A stretch of DNA of 64,000 nucleotides from Microstegium vimineum (GCA_022036555.1 CM039129.1:24213305-24277304); one strand, 5' to 3'. Counted from the first letter of the stretch, positions 32,578-45,542 are shown. Notes: generated by a model not told the origin, from the letters alone. Numbers and translations: made by a program.

Positions 32578-34174
32578 GTGTTGATCTTGAGTTTCAAATA
32601 TCGAAGTCACAATGTGCTATTTTAGTTTCATGTACTCATGTTTAGAGGTTCATAGTTTGAAATCTAAACCGAATCAAGCCAAGATCGAATAAGAAAACTT
32701 GTAGATTTCATGTAGCTCTAGCTAATGGTGTAATTGGTTGAACATGAAATGTCATGATTAGAGAGTAATTAGCTAGCAAAGTTGCTTTGTCAGTCAGCCA
32801 TTAGAGGCTTCAGAGTTCAGATGGGGGTGAGCTCGGTGGCCAACCAACGCAGGCTACGCGTGCCACTTGGCAGCCATACACCTGCGTTCGCCCCACTCGG
32901 GCGGTGAGGGATGCCCAAACATGCCATCGACCGGCCAGACGTGCTCCCACTCGCTCTCTGCGTCTCTGTCTCGCTCTCTCGCCACTGCAGTGGAGACAAA
33001 GGGCGACGCCAAGCTCCGCCGCATCTTTGCCGGCCTCACACGTGCTAGACACCACCACATTGTCGCCCAAAGCTTCTGCATAGCTCTGCCACTGTCTCCT
33101 CTATCCATAGCACCAAGCTGTTGAACTAGCCGAGCACCAGGTAGGGTGGAACGTGAGTTTCCGTGACCGCCATTGTTGTCGAGCTCCACCGAGCTCCATT
33201 TCACTATGGCCTGCTCGATCTAGCCTTCTCCTATCTATCTTAGCTCATGTACTAGGGTCCTTAGAGATCGTAGTGCTCACTATGGAGTCGGTTGAATCGA
33301 TTAGGGTCTAATTCCGCCAGAACGTAGTTCTCGCCGTGTCTGTACCATCGTGGCCATGAACTCTAGCGAGGTTTACGAGGGCTATCTAGAGCCGCTTGCG
33401 AACTCCTGAGTTGTGTTAGGGTTAGTCTAGGTGTAGGCGAACACAATGTTGGAGTTGGTTGAAGCATAGCCGGCTCACTAGCGCCGGAACACGTGCAGCG
33501 CACCGCCATGATATCACCGCAGCGTCGCTGTGCTTGTGGTCGAGCTCACCGGCGTTTGTTCATGGCTCAATCTTGTGCTACCTAGGTCCGTTGTGGTTCC
33601 AGGAAGGTCATAGTGACCTCCTAGGGGACAACCTTTGCCTGTGTTGGCTGGCGTCAAGCAGCATAGCACCGCCGTGCTGCCATTGCCGCCATAGAGCTTG
33701 CTCCAGTGTGCTTGGGCTTCAACCAGTATGTCCCCTAGGTGTGGTTTGTCATGTAGAGCACAATGGTAGGGTTCGCTTCACCAGAGACCTTGCCATCAGC
33801 GAGCTCTCACCGGTCAAACACCTCCCCTATGTTCTGTGTGACTGACACGAAGGTCCCACTGACCTGTGGGCCTGGCTTGTCAGTGGCTAGTGTTTCTTTT
33901 TCTGTTTCTTTTTTTGGCAGTTTTGTCAAGCAACTTTGGAAATTCATAAATAAATATAGAAATGTCCAAATAATGTGAATCAAATTTTGTTTAGTTTGTT
34001 TTGAATTTCCCTATGTGTTAAAAATATGAAACTTGCTATTTAGGATGATTTCCTTGGTAGTTAAGTTGAAAATGTACAACATGCTCTTATATGGCTACTT
34101 ATTTTTGTAATTTCATATCTTGAGTTTGGTAACTGGGACAAATGTGATTTGAGTTGTGTTAACTAAGAACAATG
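32578..34174 (+). repeat. Outer LTR-type sequence 1, segment 2
   Basis: Continues the LTR-like sequence after the CACTA element. It has a GC-rich middle (32820-33850) and then AT-rich DNA. Overlapping frames of 60-128 codons lack motifs. It ends at the ATTAG target site of the Tat element. Confidence 0.5.
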
Positions 34175-34179
34175 ATTAG

Positions 34180-35233
34180 TGTCGGTGTCTAAAATGGCGG
34201 GGTCTAGACGGCCAACGAGTAAATTTCTATGCGTGTCGGAGTTCAGATGGTTATGCTCAGAGAACACAGAGGTTTATACTGGTTCAGGCACGAACGCCCT
34301 ACATCCAGTGTGTCGCGGGGTCATATTACCGAGCATGGAGAGCTCATAGAGGGGAGCTGCAAGCTTTGGTAAGAGACGGAAGCGCCTTCCCAGGTCTCGT
34401 GCTTATGAGGTTCTTGGTTCTGGTGTGTGCTCGCGTGTGTGCGAGTTTGATTGTGTGTGAATGAGTGTTTGAGAGTCGAGAGAGCTATATTGGGGGTCCA
34501 TTCGCTCCCTTTATACGTACGGGGAGATGGAGGAGTATAGTAGAGAGAGGAGGAGTGATCGTGGGCCTGACTTGGGCTACTACCGAGGGAGGGCTTTGTC
34601 TTCATCCTATCTTCCTTCTTGAGGAAGATTGTGCTAGTGGACACATGTCTGAGTCCTGTTCGTCCTTTTTGTGCTATATCCATGCACCTTGTGAATGGGA
34701 ACCCTACTGTCCCCTTTTCTGGGCATGGGCGGAGGCTATCGCACAGGACCCGGCACCCCCGCGTTCCGTCATACAGGGCTCATGACGCCCTAATCCCTGT
34801 TGGGGTATCCGTCGGAGACATGGCGTGGAGGTAACACGCAGAAGTCGTCGGTTAGGCAGCACAAGACCTTGTACCGCAGGGTGAACAGAGGTCGGCATGG
34901 CGACTCATGCCTTAAGCCCCATGCCTGGTTGAGGACGGAGGAGACTGTGGACCTTTTGACTATATGGGCTAGGGTACCCCAGGTTGCGGATGGCAGTGAG
35001 ATCTCCGAGGGCGAGGGATGTCACGGATGACGTTTGCAGGGCTCGGACGGGGCGGATGAGCCCCTGAGGGTAGATGACATCACCTTGTCTCGGGTGAGGC
35101 GGAGGAGCCCCCGAGGGTCAATGACGTCTCGGATGACGCCACCTTGGCTCGGGCGAGGCGGAAGAGCCCCTGATGGTGATTTTGTTTTTGTGGAGTCTGG
35201 TAAATTGGGTACCCTATTTCTAGGTATCCGACA
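34180..35233 (-). repeat. 3' LTR (element sense) of Tat element A
   Basis: 1054 bp, starting TGTCGGTGTCTAAAATGG, ending TATCCGACA, next to the purine tract at 35234. Matches 42741-43800 with scattered, mostly transition, differences. Confidence 0.92.
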
Positions 35234-35247
35234 GTAGCCCCCGAGCT
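35234..35247 (-). other. Polypurine tract of Tat element A
   Basis: On the minus strand GCTCGGGGGCTAC directly precedes the LTR start, fixing the element's orientation. Confidence 0.8.
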
Positions 35248-37970
35248 TTGGATGTAGTGAAGGACTACACCGGAGGCTTCCGAGAGCGCTTATGGTGGTT
35301 TGTTTAGATTTCGTGGATTCCGGTGGGTGTGCGCGAGCGCACCCGCCGGGTGTAGCCCCCGAGGCCTTAGGGGGAAAATTTCCTCCTAAGGGCTTATTCG
35401 GAAACCTTGCACGGTGCTTGACCCTTCACCTCCCTCACGAGGCGGGGAGGGAGTGGTTCGCTCCGCACGTCAGAGCCAGAGCTCTGGTTGTACGCTAGCC
35501 CTGCTTCGGGTGGCATTGTTGGCCTCGGGCTGACGTGCCCTGAGGTGACGAGTAGGAACTACGCCGTGCTGTCTTTCGGCCTGTACGGACGTTTGATCGA
35601 TCAAAGACACATTTGTCGGGTTTCGGGGTCTGATTGCGTCCCTTCCCCCCCCCTCGCGTGGCCCAAAAGTGGGCGTGCCGTGTCTTCCCCGTTTGAGGAG
35701 CGGCGCCAGAGCGCCACTTGCTCTGCGGTTAAGACTCCGGACGGCACGCCCTGGGCCACCCGTCTGCCTGGCCATTTATAGCCCCGTTGCACCCTCTCGA
35801 AGTGGGTGCTATCGCACAGTGCGGCGTGGTCGGGAGGAGTTGCTATAGACTCACGGGCCTGCTGCCGCGTGAGTGCCCTGTCGGGCTATAAATAGGGGCG
35901 GCCGCCTGTGGGGAGACTCACATCCACACAATATGGCCTTCCCTAGATTCTTCCTCCGAGGCCTCGTCGGAGAATCCCTTGAGCCGCCCTGGCGGGTGGC
36001 ATTTTGAGAGCAACACCGGGTTCAGAGGAAGTTCTACGTTGGGAGCGCCACTGTCTCGTGCCATCGGACGGGAGATGTCAGGGGGAGTTCTTTGGCATGC
36101 GTAGTTCTTCCCCATCATCTCGTCCCACGAGACGGTCGTGCTCCCTTGCCGTCTCCCGTAGTAGGGGGCCAAGGATGCGTCTAGCGGAAAGACTGTGTGG
36201 TCCGCCCGCACAACTTTCTAAGCCAGATGTTCCTTGGGCCTACTGGTGGCGACGCCACGGTTGGGAGACGGTGGACCTGCGGGCCGGTGAGCCTGGTCGT
36301 GTCTGGGTGTGGATGTGTCAGTGCCGCCGCCCGAAGCCCTAGGGGTCAGAAGGTGACCGTCCGCGCACGCGCACGGGGTCGCCTTGATCATGTAGAACCT
36401 GTGTAACCACTGGTGCTGCATGCCTAGTTGGGCTTCGGGGGAGTGGTCCTGAACATCCCTCAGTGCTGGTGAACGCCCTCCCGGAGTAGGGCGAGGCGTG
36501 TCGCCGGACCGACGGGCGTTTCGCGGCCCGACGTTCGAAGCGTGACCTAGAAAAATGCTTGACCAACTTGTCATGCCTATTTCTTGGGATGCAGTCTACC
36601 GCGCAGGTCTTGGGTGACGGTGGTGCAGTCGCTACCCCGTCACGAGAGACGAAGCAGGGGCAGTTGGCTCGTCGGGCGTTCGCCTGATAGGCAGCCCTCG
36701 GAGCAATGTTACCGGTGTGCGCTGGGCGCTTGAAGCTTGCCCTGTTTCCCTTTCCTTTGTCCCTCGACCGGGATCTCCCTTCAGTCCACCTTGTGTTCGA
36801 TTAGGTGTATGACGATTTGGTCTAGCCCTTGTGGTACCTAAAAATTATGCAACCTTCGCAAGGATTAGCGTATAAGAATGTGTTGCTCGTTTGTTATTTT
36901 TCCTTGGTGTGGACCTCTGACGCGTGAGGTTTGGTGTGCCTTTTTTCCCTCTCTGATATCCGGTTGCTTGAACTGGTAGGAAGGGTGCGGCGACAGCCCT
37001 CGAGACTCTACTCGATGTAAAGAAACGTCTCGGGTCTGTGCCGTCTTTTCGTACGTTCCCCGCGCATCTCTCTACGAGAAGGGGGAGTATGAGCCGGACC
37101 ATGCTTTCATCGAGGCGGATGAACCATGGATGCTCGTCGAGGCAATAACGGGAGAATTTGAGTGGGGTGCTCGGTTCCCGTTCGCTGGGGTTCCGGCTTG
37201 TGGCCCATGTCGTGGCTCACCCCAAATCGGTTTCATCTAGTAGCCGGGTCCGTTCGATGGGTCCCGGGGGCCTGCTGCCTTCCTTCGGTAGGAATACCAA
37301 GAACCAATCATCCGTAAGACGGACTCAAATACGAAATCTGGGAATGACCTTAGCATCCGATTGCCAGGCTAATGACCGCTAGCGTGTCCATTCCCTATTC
37401 GCCCCTCGCTCTGTTGTCCTGAGACGGCCGTTTCGAACCCCGCCAGGTCGGCCTTCGTATCTCTGGACCTTAATGGGCTGTCGGGGCATCTATAGCCCTT
37501 ATCCCTTTAGCTTACCTGGACCCAGAGGCTGTCCCCGTTGGTATCGGTGCGTAGGCGTTCGTCCGATCTCTGGATGCGTCAGGTGAACCATGTCGAGGGT
37601 CGGGCCGAGCCCTGCTTGCGCTTGAGGGTAAGCGTGGCGTTGAGCCTGATGTCCCTGCGAATGTCAGAAAAAAGGTTCTTGCACGCGAGCGGGGATAGAA
37701 ATCGAGCGAAAACTGTCGAACGCGGGGAGGAGATCGGGATGAGGCAAGAATTTATTGAAAAAATCGAGGAAAAGAAGCCCCTTTATCCAGCCCCCGAGTA
37801 AGACGTGCGACCCCGGGCTGGGAACGCGTCTTGCTTACCGTTCAGGCTGTGTGGGGTATATCGAACCTCTTCTAAAGAAAAGACACTAACGCAGGCATAT
37901 GTGATTCGGGGGGTAACGTTAGGGATAGAAGCGATGTAGGTTTTCGATGTTCCAGGCATTGGAGAAGACT
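35248..37970. other. Long region between integrase and 3' LTR of Tat element A
   Basis: 2.7 kb with no pol homology. Tat-lineage elements commonly carry extra, often antisense, frames here. Apart from the plus-strand unit described at 35887, frames are short and GC-driven. Confidence 0.6.
35887..36409 (+). pseudogene. Antisense unit of Tat element A: TATA box, leader, eroded frame
   Basis: TATAAATA at 35887-35894 is followed 39 bases later by ATG (35933), opening MAFPRFFLRGLVGESLEP. The frame meets a TGA at about 36005 and a TAG at about 36180 but otherwise stays open to about 36406, with a stretch VRPHNFLSQMFLGPTGGD. It is opposite in sense to pol, at the position of the antisense additional ORFs known from Tat elements. 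The promoter-like spacing is seen directly; transcription and protein are inference. No known domain. Confidence 0.5.
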
Positions 37971-37973
37971 TGG

Positions 37974-39098
37974 CTATCGGGACCCACGGTGGCGATCTTG
38001 TAGCTTCCGGGGTGGAGGACCTCCACCACGACGTACGGTCCTTCCCACGGCGGTGTGAGTTTGTGCTTGTCTTTGTTGCTTTGCCTGAGCCGAAGCACCT
38101 AGGTCGCCGATGTTGAATTCACGCTTGCGGACGCGGCGATCGTGGTACCTCCGGAGGGCCTGCTCGTACTTTAAGGAATGTAGGAGGGCGATGTCCCTTG
38201 CTTCATCTAGCTGGTCCACGCCGTCCTCCATGTTGGCTTGGTTGCCCTCCTCGTCGTAAGCCTTGACCCGCGGGGAACCGTACTCCAGGTCAGTGGGGAG
38301 CACGACCTCTGCGCCGTAGAGCATGAAGAAAGGGGAGTAGCCGGTGGCTCTGCTCTAGGTCGTTCTGAGGCTCCAGAGGACGGCTGGCAATTCTGCGACC
38401 CAACGGCCTCCGAACTTCTTAAGTCGGCTGAAGATCCTAGGTTTTAACCCATGCAGGATCATCCCGTTGGCGCGCTCGACCTGCCCATTCGTTTGGGGGT
38501 GCGCGACGGCGGCCCAGTCTACCCAGATGTGGTTTCTATCGCAGAAGTCCAGGTACTTTTTGCCAGTGAATTGGGTGCCGTTGTCGGTGATGATCGTGTT
38601 GGGCACTCCGAATCGATATATTATGTCTGTGAAGAACATGACTACCTGCTCCGACTTGATCCGGGCGAGGGGGCGTGCCTCGATCCACTTAGAGAATTTG
38701 TCAATGGCGACGAGAAGGTGGTCGAAGCCCCCGGGGGCCTTGGACAGTGGTCCCACTAGGTCCAGACCCCAGACCGCAAAGGGCCATGTAAGGGGGATGG
38801 TCTGCAGCGCCTGCGCGGGTAGGTGAGACTTGTTGGCGTAGAACTGGCACCCTTCGCAGGTGCGTACTATCTCCGTGGCGTTTGCTACGGCCATTGGCCA
38901 ATAGAAACCTTGGCGGAACGCCTTTCCGACGATCGTGCGGGGGCTGCGTAGTGTTCGCAGTCCCCCGCGTGTATGTCCTCCAGCAGGCTCACACCCTGCT
39001 CCGTATGTATGCAACGCTGCAAGACTCCCGTGGGCCTTGGCCTGTAGAGTTCTTGGTTGATAACGACGAAGGAATTGACACGCCATGCGATGCGGCAT
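37974..39098 (-). pseudogene. Integrase of Tat element A
   Basis: The zinc finger segment ends VRTCEGCQFYANKSHLPA. The core has WGLDLVGPL and DNGTQF with the catalytic Asp residues, and HPQTNGQVERAN with the Glu. The C-terminal part continues after an in-frame stop near 38355 (WSLRTT, then SRATGYSPFFMLYGAEVVLP) and ends about 37974, after a frame loss past KREFNIGDL. It joins viral DNA ends to the host chromosome. Interrupted, so not functional as it stands. Confidence 0.9.
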
Positions 39099-39982
39099 GC
39101 TTTGTTCCTATTGTCGAGGAGGAGCTCCCGGACCAACCAATCCAGGATAGGTATCCTCCAGTCGGGGGGAGGGTCGCCGTCACCGATCAGTGCGTCGTCC
39201 CCGGCATCACGCACCTCCTCGACGTCCATGACCTCCACCGCAGTAATCTCCGGGGTCTCGGCTCCGGGTTCCACATGCCAGGTGACGGACGACTTATGGA
39301 GGTCGCTAGCGAAGACTCCGGGCGGGACCGTACCCCGGCTGGAAGCCAGCTTCGCGAGCTCGTCCGCCGCCCCGTTGTATCTTCTGGCGACATGGTTGAG
39401 CTTCAGACCGTCAAATTTTTCCTCCAGGCGGCGGACCGCCTGACAGTATGCCGTCATCTTCGGGTCATGGCAGTTTGACTCCTTCATAACTTGTTCGACT
39501 ACGAGCTGGGAGTCGCCTCGCACGTCGAGCCTTTTAATGCCCAACTCCGTTGCTATATGTAGCCCATTTACCAGGGCCTCATATTCCATGATGTTGTTGG
39601 AAGGTGGGAAGAACATGTGGATCATGTATTGGAGCTGGACCCCGAGCGAGGAGACGAAAATCAGGCTAGCGTCAGCGCCGGTTGTCATCAGCGATCCGTC
39701 GAAGTACATGACCCAAAACTCCTGGTTCTCCGCCGTCGGTGGCAGCTGGATCTCGGTCCACTCGGCGATGAAATCCGCGAGGACCTGGGATTTGATGGCC
39801 GTCCATGGTGCATAAGAGATAAACTCCCCCATGAGCTCCAGTCCCCACTTCGCCACCCTCCCCGTAGCCTCACAGCTCTGTATCACCTCCCCGAGGGGGT
39901 AGGACGACACGACGGTGACGTGGTGGCCGTCGAAATAGTGGGCCAGCTTTCTCCGTGTGATGAGAACCGCGTAAAGGAGCAT
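38885..39982 (-). pseudogene. RNase H region with second (archaeal-type) RNase H, Tat element A
   Basis: A 365-codon open frame starts inside the first RNase H (SYPLGEVIQSCEATGRVAKW). It continues with the second RNase H, WVMYFDGSLMTTGADASLIF, then IMEYEALVNGLHIA and VRGDSQLVVEQVMKE with the acidic residues D-E-D, and on to the integrase N-terminus. The duplicated RNase H is a hallmark of Tat elements. It overlaps the RT frame by a shift near 39980-40100. Confidence 0.9.
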
Positions 39983-41660
39983 CTTGATTTTGTGGGTACC
40001 TGGTCTTGGTCTCGGATAGTACCTCGCTGATGAAGTATACCGGCCGCTGGACCTTTAGTACGTGTCCCTCCTCCTCCCTTTTGACGACGATGACGGAGCT
40101 CACCACCTGGGTGGTGGCGGCTATATATAGGAGAAGGTGCGCCCGTGAGGATCGCCTTGAGCTTGTCCAGGGCCTCCTGCACCTCGGTGGTCCAGGTGAA
40201 GTGTTCGGTCTTCTTGAGGAGTCGATAAAGGGGGAGGCCTCGTTCGCCAAGGCGCGAGATGAAGCGGCTCAAAGACGCAAGGCATCCCATGATCCGTTGC
40301 ACCCCCTTCACGTTGCGGATTGCTCCCATACTGGCGATTGCAAAGATTTTATCGGGGTTGACCTCGATGCCACGCTCGGAGACAATGAAGCCGAGAAGCA
40401 TGCCGCGCGGAACCCCGAATATGCACTTCTCGGGATTGAGCTTGACGCGCTTGAGCCTCATGGCCCCGAACACTGTCTCGAGGTCTGCGACCATGGTTTC
40501 CGTCCGCTTGGACTTCACCACGATGTCGTCCACATATGCCTCAACTGTCATGCCGATGAGTTTCCCAAAAACGGAGCGCATGCACCGTTGGTACGTGGCT
40601 CCCGCGTTCCTGAGTCCAAATGGCATAGTGACATAACAGAAAGAGCCGAACGGCGTGATGAAGGATGCCGCAAGCTGGTCAGACTCCTTCATCTGGATTT
40701 GATGGTAACCGGAGTACGCGTCGAGGAACGAAAGCGTTTCGCATCCCGGGGTGGAATCGACGATTTGATCGATACGCGGCAGAGGGTACGTGTCCTTGTC
40801 GCATGCCTTGTTCAGGCTGGTGTAATCTATGCACATTCTCCATTTTCCGCTCTTCTTCTTAACTAGCACTAGATTAGATAACCATTCGGGATGGAATACC
40901 TCTTTGATGAATCCAGCCGCCAGAAGTTTGTGGAGCTCCTCCCCGATGGCCCATCGTTTCTCCTTGTCGAAACGGCGTAGGCGTTGCTTCACCGGCTGGG
41001 CCCCGGATTGAATCATCAAGGCGTGCTCAGCCACGTCTCTTGGTATGCCCGGAACGTCCGCCGGGCTCCACGCGAACATATCGCCATTCGTGCGGAGAAA
41101 GTCCACGAGCGCTGAGTCTTGTTTCGGCTCTAGGGAGGCGCTGATGCGCAGCACTCGGTCGTCCGCTTTGGACAGATCGAGCATGATTTCTTTTACCCCC
41201 TCTAGGGGGGTGAAGTTTCCTGTGCCGTTAGAGTCGACCCTCTCGTTGCTCGCGACCTCGGCCGCCATCGCCAGCTCCGGGCATCGTGTCGCGGCCATTG
41301 CCTTCTCGCAACTATCCACGTCGCACTGGTACGCCTCCGCAAGCTCGGAGGTGACCGTGATAACCCCATGAGCGCTTGGCATTTTGAGCTTGAGGTAGTT
41401 GTAGTTCGGGATAGCCATGAACTTCACGTAGCATGGCCTTCCCAACACCGCATGGCAGGGCGCGTCGTAGTGAGCGACCTCGAAGGTGAGGATCTCGGTC
41501 CAGAAGTTATCCGGTTCCCCAAACGTAACGAGCAAGTCTACCTGCCCGAGGGGTATGGAAGGCTTGCCGGGAACGATTCCATGGAAGGCAATCCCCTCCA
41601 GGCGAAGTTTTTCCGAGGTACCTTTAGGGCCTCGATGGCGTTGTAGAACATGATGTTGAG
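39983..41660 (-). pseudogene. Protease and reverse transcriptase of Tat element A
   Basis: The protease active-site segment TDGGSDLNIMFYNAIEAL is readable at about 41630-41685 but in another frame from the 550-codon RT frame (39883-41535). That frame has HAVLGRPCYVKFMAIPNYNY (protease end), KWRMCIDYTSLNKACDKD, FLDAYSGYHQIQM, MPFGLRNAGATYQR and the catalytic AYVDDIVVKSK, then YRLLKKTEHFTWT before shifting at the RNase H start (about 40090). RT itself is uninterrupted, one of the longest intact frames in the window. Confidence 0.92.
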
Positions 41661-41814
41661 GTCACTGCCCCCATCCGTATGCCCCCTATGATCGGGTCCA
41701 TGATGAGTGGATAGTGTTCCGGATGGGTGATGTGCTTCGGGTGGTCGCCTTGCCCGAAAGTGATGTCGGTCTCCGACCAGTCGAGGAAGACAGGAGACAT
41801 CGAGACGGTCGTGA

Positions 41815-42560
41815 AGACCTCATGTCGCTACGGCTCCTGCTAAAACTTGTGGTATCCGGTCTTCGAATCGCCGAAGATCATGAGGCATTTGTCCTCAGGG
41901 GGGAAGGTTGTTGCGACCCTTGCCTCCGTTTTCCGTGATTGAGAGATACCTTGCCATCTTGTCACGCTCCTGAAGAGTATGTCTGACCGACACGCTGTGG
42001 TACGGGCACAACTTGGTGAGGATGCCGTCGTAGTCGCCTCTCTTCCTACCGCCGTGGGGAGGAAAAAAAGGCCCACGACCCGCCGATGCGACCGTGTCGA
42101 CGTAACTGTGTCGCGGCCTGCCCTTTCTCTTACCGGAAGGGGAGGTGACGCCGACCGCCTTTCCGGCCAGCGTATGGGTCGCGGAGACGCCAGGGAGGTG
42201 CCTTCGTCGCTGTCCTTTCTTGGGCCTCCGTCCTGAGCCGTCGGGTGTCCCAAGGCTGAGCCGCCGGAGGTTTGGGGACTGCGGGTCGCCCCACAGCGTG
42301 AGCGCCGGAGACCCCGTTTCGCGTACGGGCGTGTTGTGCCCGGCAGAGAGCGGCTGCCCTCCCGCGAGACGCGCTGTCGTGTTGGCGAACGCGGAGTAGA
42401 GGTTGTACAGGGACTCCCGAGTTGGGTTGGGTCCCATGAGCGTGTCGAGCTGGTGCTCGAACTGAGGATAATCGGCCCGCGGGACGACCGTCCCATGAGC
42501 GACCTGTTCCCTAGAGGGAGATAGGTGGAGGTGGGCCATGGATGCGGTGATGGTGTGCAT
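41815..42560 (-). pseudogene. Gag remnant of Tat element A, capsid missing
   Basis: Starts at ATG 42560 (MHTITASMAHLHLSPSRE), about 160 bases past the primer site. It has a Pro/Arg-rich N-terminal part, then jumps to DYDGILTKLCPYHSVSVRHT and PPEDKCLMIFGDSKTGYHKF, the C-terminal knuckle-like part. The retrotransposon Gag capsid domain that normally lies between is not seen. Two TAG codons follow GYHKF. Without a capsid the element could move only with helper Gag. Confidence 0.7.
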
Positions 42561-42720
42561 GGCTACCTCGGAGGGTGCCGTAGGGCGGTGGAGAGCCAGG
42601 TCGGCCCCCTGTCCGTGGCACTAGAAGTCCACGCTACCAAAACGAACAATGGAGCCCGAAGCGAAATCAACGTGGCGATCAGCCATCCGAAACTCGAGAA
42701 TACGGGTGACACGCAAAGGT

Positions 42721-42738
42721 CCCCTACCTGGCGCGCCA
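42721..42738 (-). other. Primer binding site of Tat element A
   Basis: Two bases inside the 5' LTR, the minus strand reads TGGCGCGCCAGGTAGGGG, the usual form for this lineage. I do not assign the tRNA. Confidence 0.75.
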
Positions 42739-42740
42739 AC

Positions 42741-43800
42741 TGTCGGTGTCTAAAATGACGGGGTCTAGATGGCCAACGAGTAAATTTCTAAGCGTGTCGA
42801 AGTTCGGATGGTTACGCTTGGAGAACACAGAGGTTTTTACTGGTTCGGGCACGAACGCCCTACGTCCAGTGTGTTGCGGGGTCGTATTACCGAGCGTGGA
42901 GAGCTCGTAGAGGGGAGCTACAAGCTTTGGTGAGAGAGGAAAGCGCCTTCCCAGGTCTCGTGCGTATGAGGTTCTTGGTTCTGGTGGGTGCTTGCGGTGT
43001 GCGAGTTTGAGTGTGTGTGAATGAATGTCGAAATGTTGAGAGATCTAGATTGGGGGTCCATTCCCTCCCTTTATACGTAGGGAGAGATGGAGGAGTAGAG
43101 TAGAGAGAGGGGGAGTGATCGTGGGCTTGACTTGGGCTGCTGCCGAGGGAGGGCTTTGTCTTCATCCTGTCTTCCTTCCTGAGGAAGATTGCGCCAGTGG
43201 ACACATGTCCGAGTCCTGTTCGTCCTTGTTGTGTTGTAGTCATGCACCTTGTGACCGGGAACCCTGCTGTCCCCTTTTCTGGGCATGGGCGGAGGCTGTC
43301 GCATAGGACCAGGCACCCCCGCGTTCTGTCGTACAGGGCTCATGACTCCCTAATCCCTGTTGGGGTGTCCGTCGGAGACATGGCGTGGAGGTAACGCGCA
43401 GAAGTCGTCGGTTAGGCAACACATGACCTTGTACCGCAGGGTGAACAGAGGTCGTCATGGGGACTCATGCCTTAAGCCCCATGCCTGAGGACGGAGGAGA
43501 CTGTGGACCTTTTGACTATATGGGCTAGGGTGCCCCAGGCTGCGGATGGCGGTGAGATCTCCAAGGGCGAGGGATGTCACGGATGACCTTTGCAGGGCTC
43601 GGACGGGGCGGATGAGCCCCCGAGGGTAGATGACGTCACAGATGACGCCACCTTGGCTCGGGTGAGGCGGAGGAGCCCCGAGGGTCGATGACGTCTCGGA
43701 TGACGCCACCTTGGCTCGGGCGAGGCGGAAGAGCCCCTGATGGTGATTTTGTTTTTGTGGAGTCTGGTAAATGGGGTACCCTATTTCTAGGTATCCGACA
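42741..43800 (-). repeat. 5' LTR (element sense) of Tat element A
   Basis: 1060 bp, starting TGTCGGTGTCTAAAATGAC, ending TATCCGACA, followed by target copy ATTAG. Confidence 0.92.
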
Positions 43801-43805
43801 ATTAG

Positions 43806-45542
43806 CCGCCAGTAGGATTTCTTTTAAATTGTTGACATACTTGACCTTGTTAAGTGATTAATTTCATTAATTATACATTGGAACTTTTATATTGTGCATT
43901 CTAAGTATTCTCTAGACTTGGTAGATTTTATACAAGTTCTATGTGCTTAGTATGAGCTAGGAAAAATATGAAATCTGTTGTTTGACACATTTCATAGTAC
44001 AAAAATAATTAATGTCTAGTTTATGCTTGTTTGTTGGTTAGTTTCAGTGTGAATAGCTTCACTACTTGAAGAATGTGATTTCTGTGAAAATGTTGAATGT
44101 CAAAGTGGTAGATAAATATGTAATCATGGTTGTCATAAGTTTTCATGATTTTAGGCTGAATGGTTTGAGAGTTATGACTGTTCTAAGTAACTGTTCAGAT
44201 TTCATAAATAGCAGAAACAAGTTTGATTGCTTGCTTGTTTAGACTTATTTGTGAAATGTTTCAACAGTAGCAATGAATACCAAAGTGGTATATATCTTGT
44301 TGATCCATCTTGTGCTAAATTTCTACAGCCATATCTTAATTGGTTTAAGTTTTATGCAATTTACAAGATGTGGGTCAAATATGTCTATTTCCTGTTTGGG
44401 TAAATAGCTTTAATGATATTGATTGTTTGACCAAGTTAACTATGGAATCAACTTGAGATGTTTATAAATGATTTGTAGATAATTTCATAAGCTTTTCAGA
44501 AAGTCCAAATTCACTTGTACTCGAATTTTTTTAACTCCAGTTATGTATCAATCTTGCAGCTGCTGTTTGAGTCACTTTGGTGAAATGCTTTGAGTAGCTT
44601 GTTGCTAAAAAAACTTGAGAAATAATTAAGCAAATAACCTAATTTTAAAATGGTTAGTTGCAGGTGTTAGGAAGCTCATAGAAGATGAAGTGCTATACCT
44701 AAGGCTTTTAAAGAAGGGTAAGTGTTATATGCTCTTCTAGAGAAGAGATATGCACATACTTGGTCAATGAAAGAAATCTTGCATAAGCTATGCATCAAAC
44801 TAGCATCTATGCATATGCACTTGAGCATGTTATCACAGTTCATGTACGTTTACCATATGTGTTGTATCATCATGCATCTATACATGCATACAGGACCGGC
44901 AGAGGGAGTCACTCTGTTGGAGTTCGGGGAGATCAAAGGAGGGATTCCTCATGAGGTTCAGGCTCAAGAGTTGTCATAGGAAGGGGAGCAAGCCTTTGAA
45001 TTGCCTGAGTGTCCTGATCATCAGCCCTCTACCTTCCTGAAAGGCAAGCCCCAGAGCATTACAAGCCTCCCTCTCGCTCTTTTTAAGTAACTACTTACAA
45101 TTCACAATATTGCTTGTGCATTAAGTTAATAGGAGTTGAATGAAACCCTTTACTGCATTACCTTCCTTGTCCAACTAAAAGAACCCTATTGGTTGCTGCA
45201 TAATAATGGGAGCAGCATACTAGCCGTGGGCAAGTGCGACCTAAGTTACCTGACATCGTACCATGACTAGGATAGGCTTGAGCAACCTATCTATCCATGA
45301 GTCACTAATTATTCGGATGAGAGGGTACCCACGGTGACACCCGAGTTGCACCAAAGTTAACACGCTAAGCAACCCCGACGGGGGAAGCCTAGGTGTGTTT
45401 GAGGAATAAACCTCTAGCTAAACAGGAATTCGATTCTAGTCGCGGTCTTTCCCCGTCAGTGAGAAACTTGAAAGACCTTCCGAGCATTGTAGAAACTTGA
45501 ATCTTAATAAGTAACTAAAAGATGGTTATATGGTTTACATGT
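43806..45542 (+). repeat. Outer LTR-type sequence 1, segment 3
   Basis: Resumes after the ATTAG target site. AT-rich with short possible splice signals and no coding frame. It ends where the next TGTAACAC sequence begins at 45543. The homology of the three segments to one LTR is inferred from continuity across two clean target duplications. Confidence 0.5.

Larger units (their letters stand above)
34180..43800 (-). mobile_element. Tat-lineage Ty3/gypsy retrotransposon A, 9.6 kb
   Basis: Two LTRs of about 1.05 kb (starting TGTCGGTGTCTAAAATG, ending GGTATCCGACA), a perfect 5-bp target duplication ATTAG (34175-34179 and 43801-43805), and primer site and purine tract in minus orientation. It codes for protease, RT, RNase H, a second (archaeal-type) RNase H and integrase, all minus. 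The dual RNase H and a long non-coding stretch between integrase and 3' LTR define the Tat lineage. The gag reading lacks a capsid domain. The LTRs differ at several percent of positions by eye, so the insertion is not recent. Confidence 0.95.

Noticed and set aside
39057..40866. Plus-strand ORFs up to 286 codons opposite Tat A pol
   Set aside because: Shadows of the long minus-strand RT/RNase H frames; no TATA or known domain of their own.
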